Of a stretch of DNA of 64,000 nucleotides, positions 9,293 through 17,008 are shown one piece after another. The first letter of the stretch is position 1; the number at the start of each line of letters is the position of its first letter. A model generated the notes under the pieces. That model saw only the letters and a list, made by a program, of their open reading frames with translations, searched no databases and had not been told where the DNA came from. The DNA is taken from positions 558,001 to 622,000 of the forward strand of contig NZ_CP049362.1 in the NCBI RefSeq assembly GCF_019343455.1. Reading direction: 5' to 3'. A program made the position numbers and the translations under genes. The DNA comes from Alcaligenes ammonioxydans (GTDB lineage Bacteria > Pseudomonadota > Gammaproteobacteria > Burkholderiales > Burkholderiaceae_B).

Positions 9293-9883
9293 ATGGAAAG
9301 CGAATACAAACTATTGGGCGGCGCCATGGTGACGCTGGCCCTGGCCACATCGGCTCTGGTCGTTGTTCCTTACCTGCAGGTTGAGAAGGTGGAGCCCTCT
9401 CCGGGGCTCAAGCCCTACACCGAGGTGGAACTGCGCGGCCGTCAGCAGTACATCGACATGGGCTGTGTGTACTGTCACTCGCAGCAGCCACGCAGCCAGA
9501 ACCAGGCTCCTGACTTTCAGCGCGGCTGGGGTCGTGCCTCGGTGGCCGGTGACTACTACTACGACACGCCGCACCTGCTCGGTACCATGCGTACCGGTCC
9601 CGATTTGCTCAATATCGGCGCCCGTCAGCCTAGCGTGGACTGGCACCTGGGGCACTTGTACCAGCCTCGCGCTTATACCCCTGGCAGCAATATGCCGTCC
9701 TATCCTTTCATGTTCGAGCTCAAGGACAAGGCTGACGAGGGCGATAAAGTTGTGAATCTGCCTGGCGATTTTGCCCCTGAAGGCAAGGTGGTGGTAGCCA
9801 AGCAAGAAGCCCTGGACCTGGTTCAATACCTGTTGGCGCTGGATCGTACGTATCCCGTATCGCCCGCCAGCGTTATCAAATAA
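9293..9883 (+). CDS. ccoO: cbb3-type cytochrome c oxidase subunit II (monohaem cytochrome c)
   Basis: A 196-residue membrane-anchored cytochrome c, the electron-input subunit next to CcoN. One N-terminal membrane segment (about 9-27) anchors it; the haem motif CVYCH is at 58-62, and 'YYYDTPHLLGTMRTGPDL' is a family signature. A 'GSNMPSYPF' segment supplies the likely methionine haem ligand. The ribosome-binding site GGAGG lies inside the end of ccoN, so translation is probably coupled. The length is at the short end for CcoO. Confidence 0.95.
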   Translation: MESEYKLLGGAMVTLALATSALVVVPYLQVEKVEPSPGLKPYTEVELRGRQQYIDMGCVYCHSQQPRSQNQAPDFQRGWGRASVAGDYYYDTPHLLGTMRTGPDLLNIGARQPSVDWHLGHLYQPRAYTPGSNMPSYPFMFELKDKADEGDKVVNLPGDFAPEGKVVVAKQEALDLVQYLLALDRTYPVSPASVIK

Positions 9884-9903
9884 GCAGGCATTGTTGAGCT
9901 AGT

Positions 9904-9924
9904 GCGCCCCGCAAGGCGGGGCGC
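9904..9924 (+). repeat. GC-rich hairpin between ccoO and ccoP
   Basis: A perfect nine-base-pair stem, GCGCCCCGC with GCGGGGCGC, and a three-base loop. No T run follows, so it is not a standard terminator. It may stabilise the upstream ccoNO message or set the ratio of ccoNO to the downstream subunit. Confidence 0.6.
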
Positions 9925-9938
9925 CTCGGAGAATTAGA

Positions 9939-10526
9939 ATGAGCGACAATCGTAAATATGACGCGCAGTTGCGCGAAAATGCGGATCCGGAAGAAAACGC
10001 GGCGCCTATCCCCTGGGTCGTCCTGGTGATTATTGCCGGTCTGTTCCTGTGGGGCATCTACTACATTTTCAGCAGCGATCTGAGTCACGACGCCACAGTG
10101 GGCGACAACCGTATCGTTGCCGATTTCGAGCTGCCAGAAGGCGCCGTGGATGGTCAGCAATTGTTTGTGGCCCAATGTGCGGCCTGTCACCAGGCAACCG
10201 GTGCTGGTGTGCCGGGCGTATTCCCGCCCCTGGTTGGTTCGGAGTGGGTGCTGCGCAAGCCAGAAGTTTTGGTCCAGATCATGCTGCACGGTATTGTTGG
10301 CGAACTTACGGTCAAGGGTAATAAGTACAATGGAGCGATGCCCGAGTTCCGCGAGAAGTTCAATGACGAGGAATTGACGGCAGTGGTCAATTACCTGCGT
10401 ACTGAATTAGGTGGCAACAGTGCTGATCCTGTGGATGTGGCCTTTGTCAAAGCCGAACGTGAAAAAACTGCTGATAAAACTGATCCCTGGAATGGGGATG
10501 CCGACCTGGCTCCCATGGAAGAGTAG
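9939..10526 (+). CDS. ccoP: Monohaem CcoP-like cytochrome c subunit
   Basis: A 195-residue protein in the ccoP position of the operon. The N-terminal cytoplasmic part is short, one membrane segment runs about 26-44, and there is a single haem site, CAACH at 80-84, with 'GAMPEF' (Met about 134) as the probable sixth ligand. Standard CcoP has two haem-c sites and about 300 residues, so this is a shortened one-haem form or a CcoP substitute. It would deliver electrons to CcoO/CcoN. A GGAG ribosome-binding site lies about eight bases before the ATG. Confidence 0.85.
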   Translation: MSDNRKYDAQLRENADPEENAAPIPWVVLVIIAGLFLWGIYYIFSSDLSHDATVGDNRIVADFELPEGAVDGQQLFVAQCAACHQATGAGVPGVFPPLVGSEWVLRKPEVLVQIMLHGIVGELTVKGNKYNGAMPEFREKFNDEELTAVVNYLRTELGGNSADPVDVAFVKAEREKTADKTDPWNGDADLAPMEE

Positions 10527-10547
10527 GACTGAAATGATGGGCCAGAG

Positions 10548-11183
10548 ATGAGACTGTTTCTAAGTATTCTCCTGGTTGTTGCCCTGGGTATCGGGGCTCT
10601 GGCCCACCTGACACAAGGCTTTACTGCCTTGACCGCCGAGACAGCCCGTCGCAATGACGTGGCTGCCTCCCCGCGCTTGATATCCGATGTAGAGGTACTG
10701 CTTCCGACCGGGGGTAGTACGCCGCTAAGTTCCTTGTTGCAAAACGATGGTCGCATCACCATCGTCAACTTCATCTACACCCGTTGCGTCACGCTTTGTC
10801 TGGCGATGGGCTCGGAGTATCAGCAGCTGCAAAAAGCAATTCTGGACGAAGGCCTGCAGGACCGTGTGCGCCTGTTGAGTATCAGCTTCGATCCTACCGA
10901 TTCGCCCGATCATTTGCGCCGTTACAGCAAAACCATGAAAGCCGATCCGGCTGTCTGGCAGTTCGTGACCATGATGCCAGGGGAACAGCGCCAGCGTGTA
11001 CTGGATGATTTTGGCATCATCGTGATTCCCGCTCCCTTCGACGAGTACGAGCATAATGCGGCCTACCACGTCGTCAGCCCCGAGCCGCGCCTGGGGCGAA
11101 TCGTGGACTATGGCGAACCCATGCTGGCCCTGGCCTATGCTAAACGGGCCTTAGAGGACCTGGACAAGAAGGAGGACCGGTAA
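10548..11183 (+). CDS. SCO1/SenC/PrrC-type copper chaperone
   Basis: A 211-residue protein with an N-terminal membrane anchor (about 3-20) and a periplasmic thioredoxin-like fold. The copper-binding cysteines are Cys80 and Cys84 in 'YTRCVTLC'; the third ligand, histidine, is probably His169 in 'YEHNAAYHV'. SCO proteins insert copper into cytochrome oxidases; for cbb3 enzymes the target would be CuB of CcoN. It follows ccoP by 21 bases. Its stop codon overlaps the start of the next gene (TAATG), which supports one operon. Confidence 0.9.
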   Translation: MRLFLSILLVVALGIGALAHLTQGFTALTAETARRNDVAASPRLISDVEVLLPTGGSTPLSSLLQNDGRITIVNFIYTRCVTLCLAMGSEYQQLQKAILDEGLQDRVRLLSISFDPTDSPDHLRRYSKTMKADPAVWQFVTMMPGEQRQRVLDDFGIIVIPAPFDEYEHNAAYHVVSPEPRLGRIVDYGEPMLALAYAKRALEDLDKKEDR

Positions 11184-11818
11184 TGTCGTTGAAACGTGTT
11201 GTTGCGCCCTCCACGATACGTCCCTATTTGGGCAGCGCACTGGCGTTGCTGGCCGCCGTGCTGTTTGCTGCTGCTGCATACTGGGACCGCCCCCTGACTG
11301 CCTCCATGAGCCTGCATATGCTGGTTCATATCCCGCTACTGGTCCTGTCCGGTGTCGCCTTGCAGTCGGCCTTGCGTTACCAGGGTGTGGGCCGCTCGGC
11401 CTTTGTGCAGTCCTTGCTGCGTCCCTACTACGCCCTGAATGAATACGGTTTGCCCGGTTTGATCCTGGTCAGCTTTGCTGCGGCTTACTGGATGGTCCCC
11501 AAAGCGCTGGACGATGTTCTGGTGTCGCCTCTCATGGCAACGGCCAAGTATATTGGCCTGGTGCTGATGGGCATGGTGTTCATGGAATCCTGGCGTCGCG
11601 CCCATCTGGTGTTTCGCTTGTTCTTTTTTGGTAACTTCAGCTGGATGATGGCGATTGTAGGTTTGTTGTATTACGACAATCCGGTTCGCCTGTGTAATTT
11701 CTATCTGCAGTCCGATCAGGAAATTGCCGGCATAGGTCTGGTCATCATGGCATGTGTCTTGCCTTTGCTGTGGCTCTTGTCCGAAAGCAAGGCTGTGATC
11801 GCCTTTTTGCGGCAATAA
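11183..11818 (+). CDS. Multi-pass membrane protein resembling the caa3-type CtaG family
   Basis: A 211-residue protein with about six hydrophobic segments. 'SMSLHMLVHIPLLVLSG' (about 41-57) has the paired histidines and following leucine-rich helix of CtaG-type oxidase assembly proteins, and 'YLQSDQEIAGIGLVI' near the C-terminus resembles the CtaG 'DQQLGGLIMW' region. Together with the upstream SCO gene this suggests copper handling for the cbb3 oxidase, but the family match is by eye and partial. It starts inside the SCO stop codon. Confidence 0.6.
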   Translation: MSLKRVVAPSTIRPYLGSALALLAAVLFAAAAYWDRPLTASMSLHMLVHIPLLVLSGVALQSALRYQGVGRSAFVQSLLRPYYALNEYGLPGLILVSFAAAYWMVPKALDDVLVSPLMATAKYIGLVLMGMVFMESWRRAHLVFRLFFFGNFSWMMAIVGLLYYDNPVRLCNFYLQSDQEIAGIGLVIMACVLPLLWLLSESKAVIAFLRQ

Positions 11819-11849
11819 TACCCCTCTATTTTGTTTTGCAGGTGTCCCT

Positions 11850-12518
11850 ATGAGCCATACTGTTTCCAACAGCGATACCCGCTTGTACCGGCGCAATAAC
11901 TTTTTTGATCAGATTCTCGGCGAGACCAATCGGGCTCTGGAAGTCCTTGGGCGTTCGGTCCGAGCATCACGTCCCAATCCGGCAGGCAAGGAAGTGTCCG
12001 AGATCAGTGTCGACGAGGCTCGTCATGCTGCTGGACTAATGCGTGTTAACCATGTGGGCGAAATTTGCGCTCAAGCCTTGTATCGCAGTCAGGCCATGTT
12101 GTGCAAAGATCCCCAGGCAACTGATGTGCTGCTGCAAGCCGCGCAGGAAGAGGTAGATCACCTGGCCTGGTGCGATGACCGTCTGCGTGAACTGGAGAGC
12201 CGCCCCAGCGTGTTCAACCCCTTGTGGTATGCCGGCTCTTTTGCCTTGGGCTTGCTCGCCAGCCGTGCGGGTGTGCCGTATAACCTGGGTTTCATGGCCG
12301 AAACCGAACGTCAGGTGGAAGAGCATCTGGAAAGTCACCTGGAGTCTTTGCCCGTCAATGATCATCGTTCCCGCCGCATCGTAGAGAAAATGCGGGATGA
12401 CGAGATCGAACATCGGCGTACGGCAGAAAATCACGGTGCAGTGGGTCTGCCACCTCCGGTGAAGACCCTGATGCGCATGATGTCTAAAGTGATGACGACC
12501 ACGGCGTATCGTTTGTAA
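11850..12518 (+). CDS. coq7: 2-polyprenyl-3-methyl-6-methoxy-1,4-benzoquinone monooxygenase
   Basis: A 222-residue di-iron hydroxylase carrying out a late ring hydroxylation of ubiquinone synthesis. Carboxylate-bridged di-iron motifs are visible: 'MRVNHVGEICAQALY' (about 63-77), 'EEVDHLAWCDDRL' (about 99-111) and 'KMRDDEIEHRRTAENHG' near the C-terminus. Beta- and gammaproteobacteria use either Coq7 or UbiF for this step; here it is the Coq7 type. The gene ends in a strong terminator, so the respiratory region stops here. Confidence 0.95.
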   Translation: MSHTVSNSDTRLYRRNNFFDQILGETNRALEVLGRSVRASRPNPAGKEVSEISVDEARHAAGLMRVNHVGEICAQALYRSQAMLCKDPQATDVLLQAAQEEVDHLAWCDDRLRELESRPSVFNPLWYAGSFALGLLASRAGVPYNLGFMAETERQVEEHLESHLESLPVNDHRSRRIVEKMRDDEIEHRRTAENHGAVGLPPPVKTLMRMMSKVMTTTAYRL

Positions 12519-12577
12519 TGCTTGTGCCGGGAGCGTGGCAAAAGCAGATTTTCAGTCTGATTCTCTGGCGGTAGAGG

Positions 12578-12602
12578 CGGGCCCATGACGGGCCCGCTTT
12601 TC
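12578..12602 (+). terminator. Rho-independent terminator after coq7
   Basis: Perfect eight-base-pair stem GCGGGCCC with GGGCCCGC, five-base loop, then four T residues, 60 bases after the coq7 stop. Confidence 0.8.
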
Positions 12603-12725
12603 AATGCAGGTGCAGGGCACGCAGAAATTCCAGGCGCAGGGGGAGCCAGGCAAGCAGCCTGGACCGGGTCCGGTGCATCAACGGCCTAGAAGGGACTTCA
12701 GCGCCCGAAACGCTCAGTATCGATA

Positions 12726-13025
12726 CTATGGCTGGCGGGCCACCGCGATGAGGGGCTCCAGACGCTCGCGCTGCGCTTTTTCTTGTTTGTGAAGCTCGAC
12801 AAACTTGTCACTGTCTCGATAGTACAGACCGCTGACGGGCTGTACTTTCTCCAATGCGGCACGCAATTCCCTGATGTAGTCATTGTCTGTGTGAATTTCG
12901 CCAGTCAGGCGGGCAATTCCACGGTCGCGCTCTTCAAACATGGGATTGCATTGCACAACAGTGGCACTCCATCCTTCATTGAAGTCGGCCTGTATGCCCG
13001 CTGTGAGTCCGCGAGCGTGTCCCAT
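12726..13025 (-). CDS. Hypothetical small protein (uncertain)
   Basis: A 99-residue reading frame, highly charged, probably helical in its second half, with no family that I recognise. An in-frame stop lies two codons upstream of the ATG, and the upstream sequence carries only a weak AGG as ribosome-binding site. It could be a real small gene, or the 3' remnant of a longer gene: another minus-strand frame (12905-13246) overlaps its beginning, which is what a decayed gene with a frameshift would look like. Amino acid composition looks more protein-like than that of random shadows. Confidence 0.35.
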   Translation of the reverse strand: MGHARGLTAGIQADFNEGWSATVVQCNPMFEERDRGIARLTGEIHTDNDYIRELRAALEKVQPVSGLYYRDSDKFVELHKQEKAQRERLEPLIAVARQP

Positions 13026-13322
13026 AGCCTAACCCAGTGATTTGGCGAGGTATTCATTTCCGAAGCGACCTGTCCTGTCAGCGTTTCACTTGTTGTGCGC
13101 ATGGGCAGTGAGGCACGGGAGAGGTGCACGATTGCGGTTTTATGAGAGGGCAAAATGCAGGCATTATGCTGATTTGCCTGATGTCGGACTGCCGCTCTTG
13201 AACCCTGTTTCGGCGGCTTAGGGTTAACGACTAGATACCCGATCAAGAATTTGCGCTAGGAAATTGATGTATTAAAGCGACAAGATCAGCGTCTAAGGGT
13301 TTTCCACGGTATTTATCTTGCA

Positions 13323-13351
13323 TTGCACCATTTTTGTAGGTAGACTTTAGT
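13323..13351 (+). promoter_or_regulatory. Possible promoter of the small RNA candidate
   Basis: TTGCAC (13323-13328) and TTTAGT (13346-13351) are 17 bases apart in an A/T-rich stretch. The expected start near 13358 would give a transcript of about 150 bases ending at the terminator at 13508. The -10 box is only a four-of-six match. Confidence 0.35.
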
Positions 13352-13357
13352 TATTGG

Positions 13358-13508
13358 ATGTTGAAAAGAAAGCAGGAAAAACAAGCGTAATAACCCTTAG
13401 CTTTCTGGCTCGATATTGTATCTGGTAGCCCAACTTGCCACGATTGTCTCCTCCACCCTCCTCCTTTGGTGGATTTGCCCGAGATCTTTAGATCTCGGGT
13501 TTTTTTTT
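13358..13508 (+). ncRNA. Candidate trans-acting small RNA with CCUCCUCC loop
   Basis: Intergenic, unlinked to an upstream gene, and ending in a near-perfect terminator. Before the terminator, TCCACC (13452-13457) pairs with GGTGGA (13468-13473), exposing the ten-base loop CTCCTCCTTT, which is complementary to Shine-Dalgarno sequences; a second TCTCCTCC lies just upstream at 13447-13454. C/U-rich loops of this kind are how several bacterial small RNAs (for example CcsR-type RNAs of alphaproteobacteria) bind ribosome-binding sites or an RNA chaperone. The 3' end is well defined; the 5' end is a guess from a weak promoter. Confidence 0.55.
13478..13508 (+). terminator. Strong rho-independent terminator of the small RNA candidate
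   Basis: CCCGAGATCT (13478-13487) pairs perfectly with AGATCTCGGG (13490-13499), followed by nine T residues. The T run is only on the plus-strand side, so it acts rightwards. No protein-coding gene on the plus strand precedes it within 900 bases. Confidence 0.85.
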
Positions 13509-13575
13509 GTCCGTATCCGTGCAACTTTGTTCTTAGGGCTTGTTATGTCCATGCATGATGCTGGCGCCTGACGGT

Positions 13576-13616
13576 AAAAAAACCTTGTCCAGCATAGTGA
13601 TGGACAAGGTTTTTTT
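13576..13616 (-). terminator. Bidirectional-looking terminator after pyk
   Basis: AAAAAAACCTTGTCCA pairs with TGGACAAGGTTTTTTT around a nine-base loop. A runs before and T runs after the stem allow it to work in both directions; for the minus strand it lies 19 bases past the pyk stop. Confidence 0.85.
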
Positions 13617-13634
13617 GACCTGCTTTGGACGAAC

Positions 13635-15056
13635 TTACTTTTGTGGGACGGTCGCCACGTGCAGCAAGTTAGTGCGTCCACTGGTGCCAAAGGGGACACC
13701 GGCAATCATCACGATCGTATCGCCGCCCTGGGCGAACTCGTGTTGCGCTGCCATATCAGTCGCATGATCGATCATTTCGCCCAGATCACTGACATCCTCG
13801 CAGGGAATGGCATGCACGCCCCAGGCAAGGCTTAGACGGCGTGCGGTTTCCACACGGGGCGTCAGTGCCAGGATAGGGGCGATGGGCCGTTCACGACTGG
13901 CGCGCAAGGCGCTAAAGCCGGTGGTGGTGTAGGCCACATTCGTTGCGGGTTCCAGAATGCTGGCCACACGACGCAGGGCGCAGCAGATCGCGTCTGCGGT
14001 GCTGGCTTCTGCCGTGCTGTGGTTGGCTTCCAGAATGGTGCGCCAGCTGGGATCGTTTTCGATCTCCTTGATGATGCTGTCCATGATGGATACCGCTTCC
14101 AACGGAAACTGGCCGGAGGCCGATTCGGCGGACAGCATGACGGCGTCAGCACCCGAGTAGATGGCGGTAGCCACGTCGGAGGCTTCGGCGCGTGTGGGAA
14201 CCGGCGAGGTGATCATGGATTCCAGCATCTGTGTGGCGACGACTACCGGACGGCCTGCCGCGCGGGCAGTACGCACGATTTGGCGCTGCAACACAGGTAC
14301 GCGCTGGGGTGGAACTTCCACGCCCAGGTCGCCACGTGCCACCATCACGCCATCGCACAGCTGGACGATTTCCTCCAGGTGTTCGAGTGCCTGTGGCTTT
14401 TCCAATTTGGCCATGATCCAGGCCTTGTCGCCGATCAGCTCGCGGGCTTCACGAATGTCGCCAGGACGTTGTACAAAGGACAGGGCAACCCAGTCTACGC
14501 CCAGTTCAAGACCAAATTTCAGATCGATCAGGTCTTTTTCGGTCAAAGGCGAGATAGGCAGTACCACGCCGGGTACGTTCACGCCCTTGCGGTCGGACAG
14601 CGGGCCGCCGACCATGACCGTGGTTTCTGCAAAATCCGGACCAAAGCTGTCCACACGCAGACGCAGCTTGCCGTCATCGAGCAGCAGGTCTGTCCCGTCT
14701 TCCAGAGCCGCGAAGATCTCGGGGTGAGGCAGGTAGGCACGCTGGCTGGTTCCCTCGGCGGGGTCCAGATCCAGGCGGAATTTCTGGCCGGTTTCCAGTG
14801 TCACGCGGCCATCTTTCATTTTGCCAACGCGCAGCTTGGGACCTTGCAGGTCCATCAGAATACCGATACTGCGACCGGTTTCCTTTTCAATCTGACGAAT
14901 GGTGTGATAGCGCGCGGCATGGTCTTCATGTGTGCCGTGGCTGAAGTTCAGGCGGAACACATCAGCGCCGGCCTCGAACAGTTCACGAATGCGTTCTGGC
15001 GTAGAACTGGCAGGACCCAGGGTAGCCAGAATGCGGGAATGACGTTGACGTTTCAT
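13635..15056 (-). CDS. pyk: Pyruvate kinase
   Basis: A 473-residue enzyme converting phosphoenolpyruvate and ADP to pyruvate and ATP. 'LATLGPASS' and 'FRLNFSHGTHEDH' at the N-terminus and 'MDLQGPKLRVG' are substrate-site motifs; 'WIMAKLEKPQALEHLEEI' contains the catalytic lysine and 'VMVARGDLGVEVP' the metal-binding residues; 'VVVATQMLESMI' follows. AAGGA lies before the ATG. Its position next to glycerate 2-kinase and glxR suggests that this copy completes the glyoxylate-to-pyruvate route, though it would also serve general glycolysis. Confidence 0.97.
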   Translation of the reverse strand: MKRQRHSRILATLGPASSTPERIRELFEAGADVFRLNFSHGTHEDHAARYHTIRQIEKETGRSIGILMDLQGPKLRVGKMKDGRVTLETGQKFRLDLDPAEGTSQRAYLPHPEIFAALEDGTDLLLDDGKLRLRVDSFGPDFAETTVMVGGPLSDRKGVNVPGVVLPISPLTEKDLIDLKFGLELGVDWVALSFVQRPGDIREARELIGDKAWIMAKLEKPQALEHLEEIVQLCDGVMVARGDLGVEVPPQRVPVLQRQIVRTARAAGRPVVVATQMLESMITSPVPTRAEASDVATAIYSGADAVMLSAESASGQFPLEAVSIMDSIIKEIENDPSWRTILEANHSTAEASTADAICCALRRVASILEPATNVAYTTTGFSALRASRERPIAPILALTPRVETARRLSLAWGVHAIPCEDVSDLGEMIDHATDMAAQHEFAQGGDTIVMIAGVPFGTSGRTNLLHVATVPQK

Positions 15057-15085
15057 GGGTTGTTGTCCTTAGGGGGATCGATAGC

Positions 15086-15484
15086 TCAAAGAGCAGCGAT
15101 ACCGGCGCGGGCGATCTGAGCGTCTTCGGGTGCTTTCACGCCGGACACGCCGACAGCACCAATCACTTGACCGTCCACCACGATTGGCTCGCCGCCCTCC
15201 AGTGGTGTGATGGGCATGGACAGAGCGGCAAAGCGACCATTGTTGACCATGTCTTCAAAGACCTTGCTGGGTTTGCCACCGCCCAGCACGCAGGTTTGCG
15301 CTTTTGCCGGGGCAACCTGGGCGCTCATCAGGGGAGCGCCATCCATGCGTTGCATCCACAGCGCATGACCGCCCGCGTCGCAAATGGCGATGCTGACGGC
15401 CCAGTTGTTTTTCAGTGCTTCTTGCTCGGCTGCAGCGGCCATTTTTTTGACATCGGTCAGGGTCAGTGCTTTTGTGTCTCTCAT
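15086..15484 (-). CDS. GlcG/HbpS-family protein
   Basis: A 132-residue protein of the GlcG/HbpS fold, often annotated as haem-binding. 'AICDAGGHALWMQRMDGAP' (about 34-52) and the glycine-rich 'GGEPIVVDGQVIGAVGVSG' segment are typical. In several bacteria glcG sits in glycolate or glyoxylate operons but its biochemical role is not settled. Two in-frame ATGs exist; the second is chosen because AAGGA is about seven bases upstream of it and only two bases from the first. It lies between pyk and the glycerate kinase gene and was probably recruited with the glyoxylate pathway. Confidence 0.8.
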   Translation of the reverse strand: MRDTKALTLTDVKKMAAAAEQEALKNNWAVSIAICDAGGHALWMQRMDGAPLMSAQVAPAKAQTCVLGGGKPSKVFEDMVNNGRFAALSMPITPLEGGEPIVVDGQVIGAVGVSGVKAPEDAQIARAGIAAL

Positions 15485-15507
15485 GTCCATTTCCTTTAAG
15501 AAAAGCG

Positions 15508-16785
15508 TTAATCGCTAGGGGATAAAACCAGAATTGCGCGAAAATCGTTGACATTGGTCAGGGTCGGACCCGTAACCAAGGCATCGTCCAGGGCTTCAAA
15601 AAAGCCGTGACCATCATTATTGTCCAGACTGGCCCTGGGGCGTATACCTTGTTGCCAGGCACGCTCCAATGTGTCGGGACCGCAGAAGGCACCGGCAATC
15701 TCTTCCTGGCCATCTACCCCGTCAGTATCGCCTGCCAGACCATAAATGTCGGCTGCGCCGTTCAAGGCGATCGCCGTGGACAGCAGAAACTCCACATTGC
15801 GACCGCCACGGCCCTGGCCACGCAAGGTCACGGTGGTTTCTCCGCCAGAGAGCAGGACGCAGGGAGCCTGGGCGGGCTGCCCGTGTTTGGCCACGCTCAG
15901 GGCAATGCCGGCCATGACCTTGCCGACCTCGCGGGCCTCGCCCTCAATGCTGTCGCCCAACAGGACCGGGTGGACACCGCTGGCCTGGGCGACCCGAGCG
16001 GCAGCCTGCAAAGCCAGTTGCGGCGTGGCTACCAGATGGGTGGTGACATGAGCCAGGCGAGGGTCATCGGGCTTGATGGTTTCGCCTTCGCCACTTTCCA
16101 GCCGGGCACGGGCAGCGGCAGGGATGTCAATGCCATAGCGCTGAATGATGTCCAGCGCTTGTGCGCAGGTGGTGGGATCGGCCACCGTGGGACCCGACGC
16201 GATGTCCATGGGCTGGTCGCCCGGGACGTCCGAAATGAGCAGGTTCAGGACACGGGCAGGCGCACAGGCCGCCGCCAGACGCCCCCCTTTGATGGCCGAC
16301 AGGTGGCGACGCACCGTGTTCATCTCACCAATCGAGGCGCCCGATTTCAGCAAGGCCTTATTGATGGCTTGCTTGTCGGCCAAGGTAATGCCTTCTCCGG
16401 CTAAAGGCAGCAGAGACGAACCGCCGCCGGAAATAAGACAGATCACCAGGTCATCTTCAGTGAGATTGCTGACTGTTCGCAAAATTTCGCGGGCGGCATC
16501 TTCGCCAGCCTGGTCAGGCACAGGGTGAGACGCTTCCAAAATGGTGATGTGGTCGCAGGGTACGCTGTAGCCGTAGCGGGTGACGACCACGCCGCTGATG
16601 GGGCCTTTGTCCCAGTGACGCTCCAGCGCCTGGGCCATCGCTGCCGATGCCTTGCCGGCGCCAATCACAATGGTGCGTCCTTTAGGAGCATCGGGCAGGT
16701 AGGGCGGGATGCAGTGTTCGGGTTGAGCCGCGTTGACGGCAGCCTGAAACATTTTGCTGAGTAAGTCTTGTGGCTCGATCTTCAT
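15508..16785 (-). CDS. ttuD: Glycerate 2-kinase (MOFRL family, GckA/TtuD type)
   Basis: A 425-residue member of the type 2 glycerate kinases, sometimes labelled hydroxypyruvate reductase TtuD. It phosphorylates D-glycerate to 2-phosphoglycerate. 'VIGAGKASAAMA' (about 41-52), 'LISGGGSSLLPLA' and 'LNLLISDVPGD' lie in the N-terminal domain; the MOFRL domain follows with 'LSGGETTVTLRGQGRGGRNVEFLL' and 'DTDGVDG'. It receives glycerate from GlxR, encoded just upstream on the same strand but separated by a terminator, and passes 2-phosphoglycerate towards enolase and Pyk. The gene has its own promoter space at 16786-16910. Confidence 0.92.
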   Translation of the reverse strand: MKIEPQDLLSKMFQAAVNAAQPEHCIPPYLPDAPKGRTIVIGAGKASAAMAQALERHWDKGPISGVVVTRYGYSVPCDHITILEASHPVPDQAGEDAAREILRTVSNLTEDDLVICLISGGGSSLLPLAGEGITLADKQAINKALLKSGASIGEMNTVRRHLSAIKGGRLAAACAPARVLNLLISDVPGDQPMDIASGPTVADPTTCAQALDIIQRYGIDIPAAARARLESGEGETIKPDDPRLAHVTTHLVATPQLALQAAARVAQASGVHPVLLGDSIEGEAREVGKVMAGIALSVAKHGQPAQAPCVLLSGGETTVTLRGQGRGGRNVEFLLSTAIALNGAADIYGLAGDTDGVDGQEEIAGAFCGPDTLERAWQQGIRPRASLDNNDGHGFFEALDDALVTGPTLTNVNDFRAILVLSPSD

Positions 16786-16910
16786 GGGTCAATCCTAAGG
16801 CAGAGCGATGGCAACTGACCATCTTACCGCGCTACAACACGCCTTCATGAGATCACTGGGACTTGCTGCCCCCCTGGGGAGTGCAGGCTGTCCTGGTGAG
16901 GTCCGGCGGT

Positions 16911-16936
16911 AAAAAAAGCGGGCTGCAGCCCGCTTG
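16911..16936 (-). terminator. Rho-independent terminator after glxR
   Basis: A perfect palindromic stem, AGCGGGCTG with CAGCCCGCT (16917-16934), followed on the minus strand by six or more T residues. It separates gcl-hyi-glxR from the glycerate kinase and pyk genes. Confidence 0.8.
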
Positions 16937-17008
16937 CTGGAGGCCATGCCTGTGTTGGTCTGGGGCATGCAGCAAACCAGCACGGGCGGGAACCCCCTTG
17001 AACCGGTC

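Larger units (their letters stand above)
12603..13634. other. Gene-poor interval between coq7 and pyk
   Basis: About 1 kb with no recognisable protein family. It holds one possible small minus-strand gene (12726-13025) and a probable small RNA (about 13358-13508), and it ends with the pyk terminator. The part from 13247 to 13400 is more A/T-rich than its surroundings, as expected for a promoter region. Confidence 0.6.

Noticed and set aside
7702..9348. A 548-residue minus-strand frame opposite ccoN
   Set aside because: Antisense shadow of ccoN, rich in His, Gln and Arg, with no start signal.
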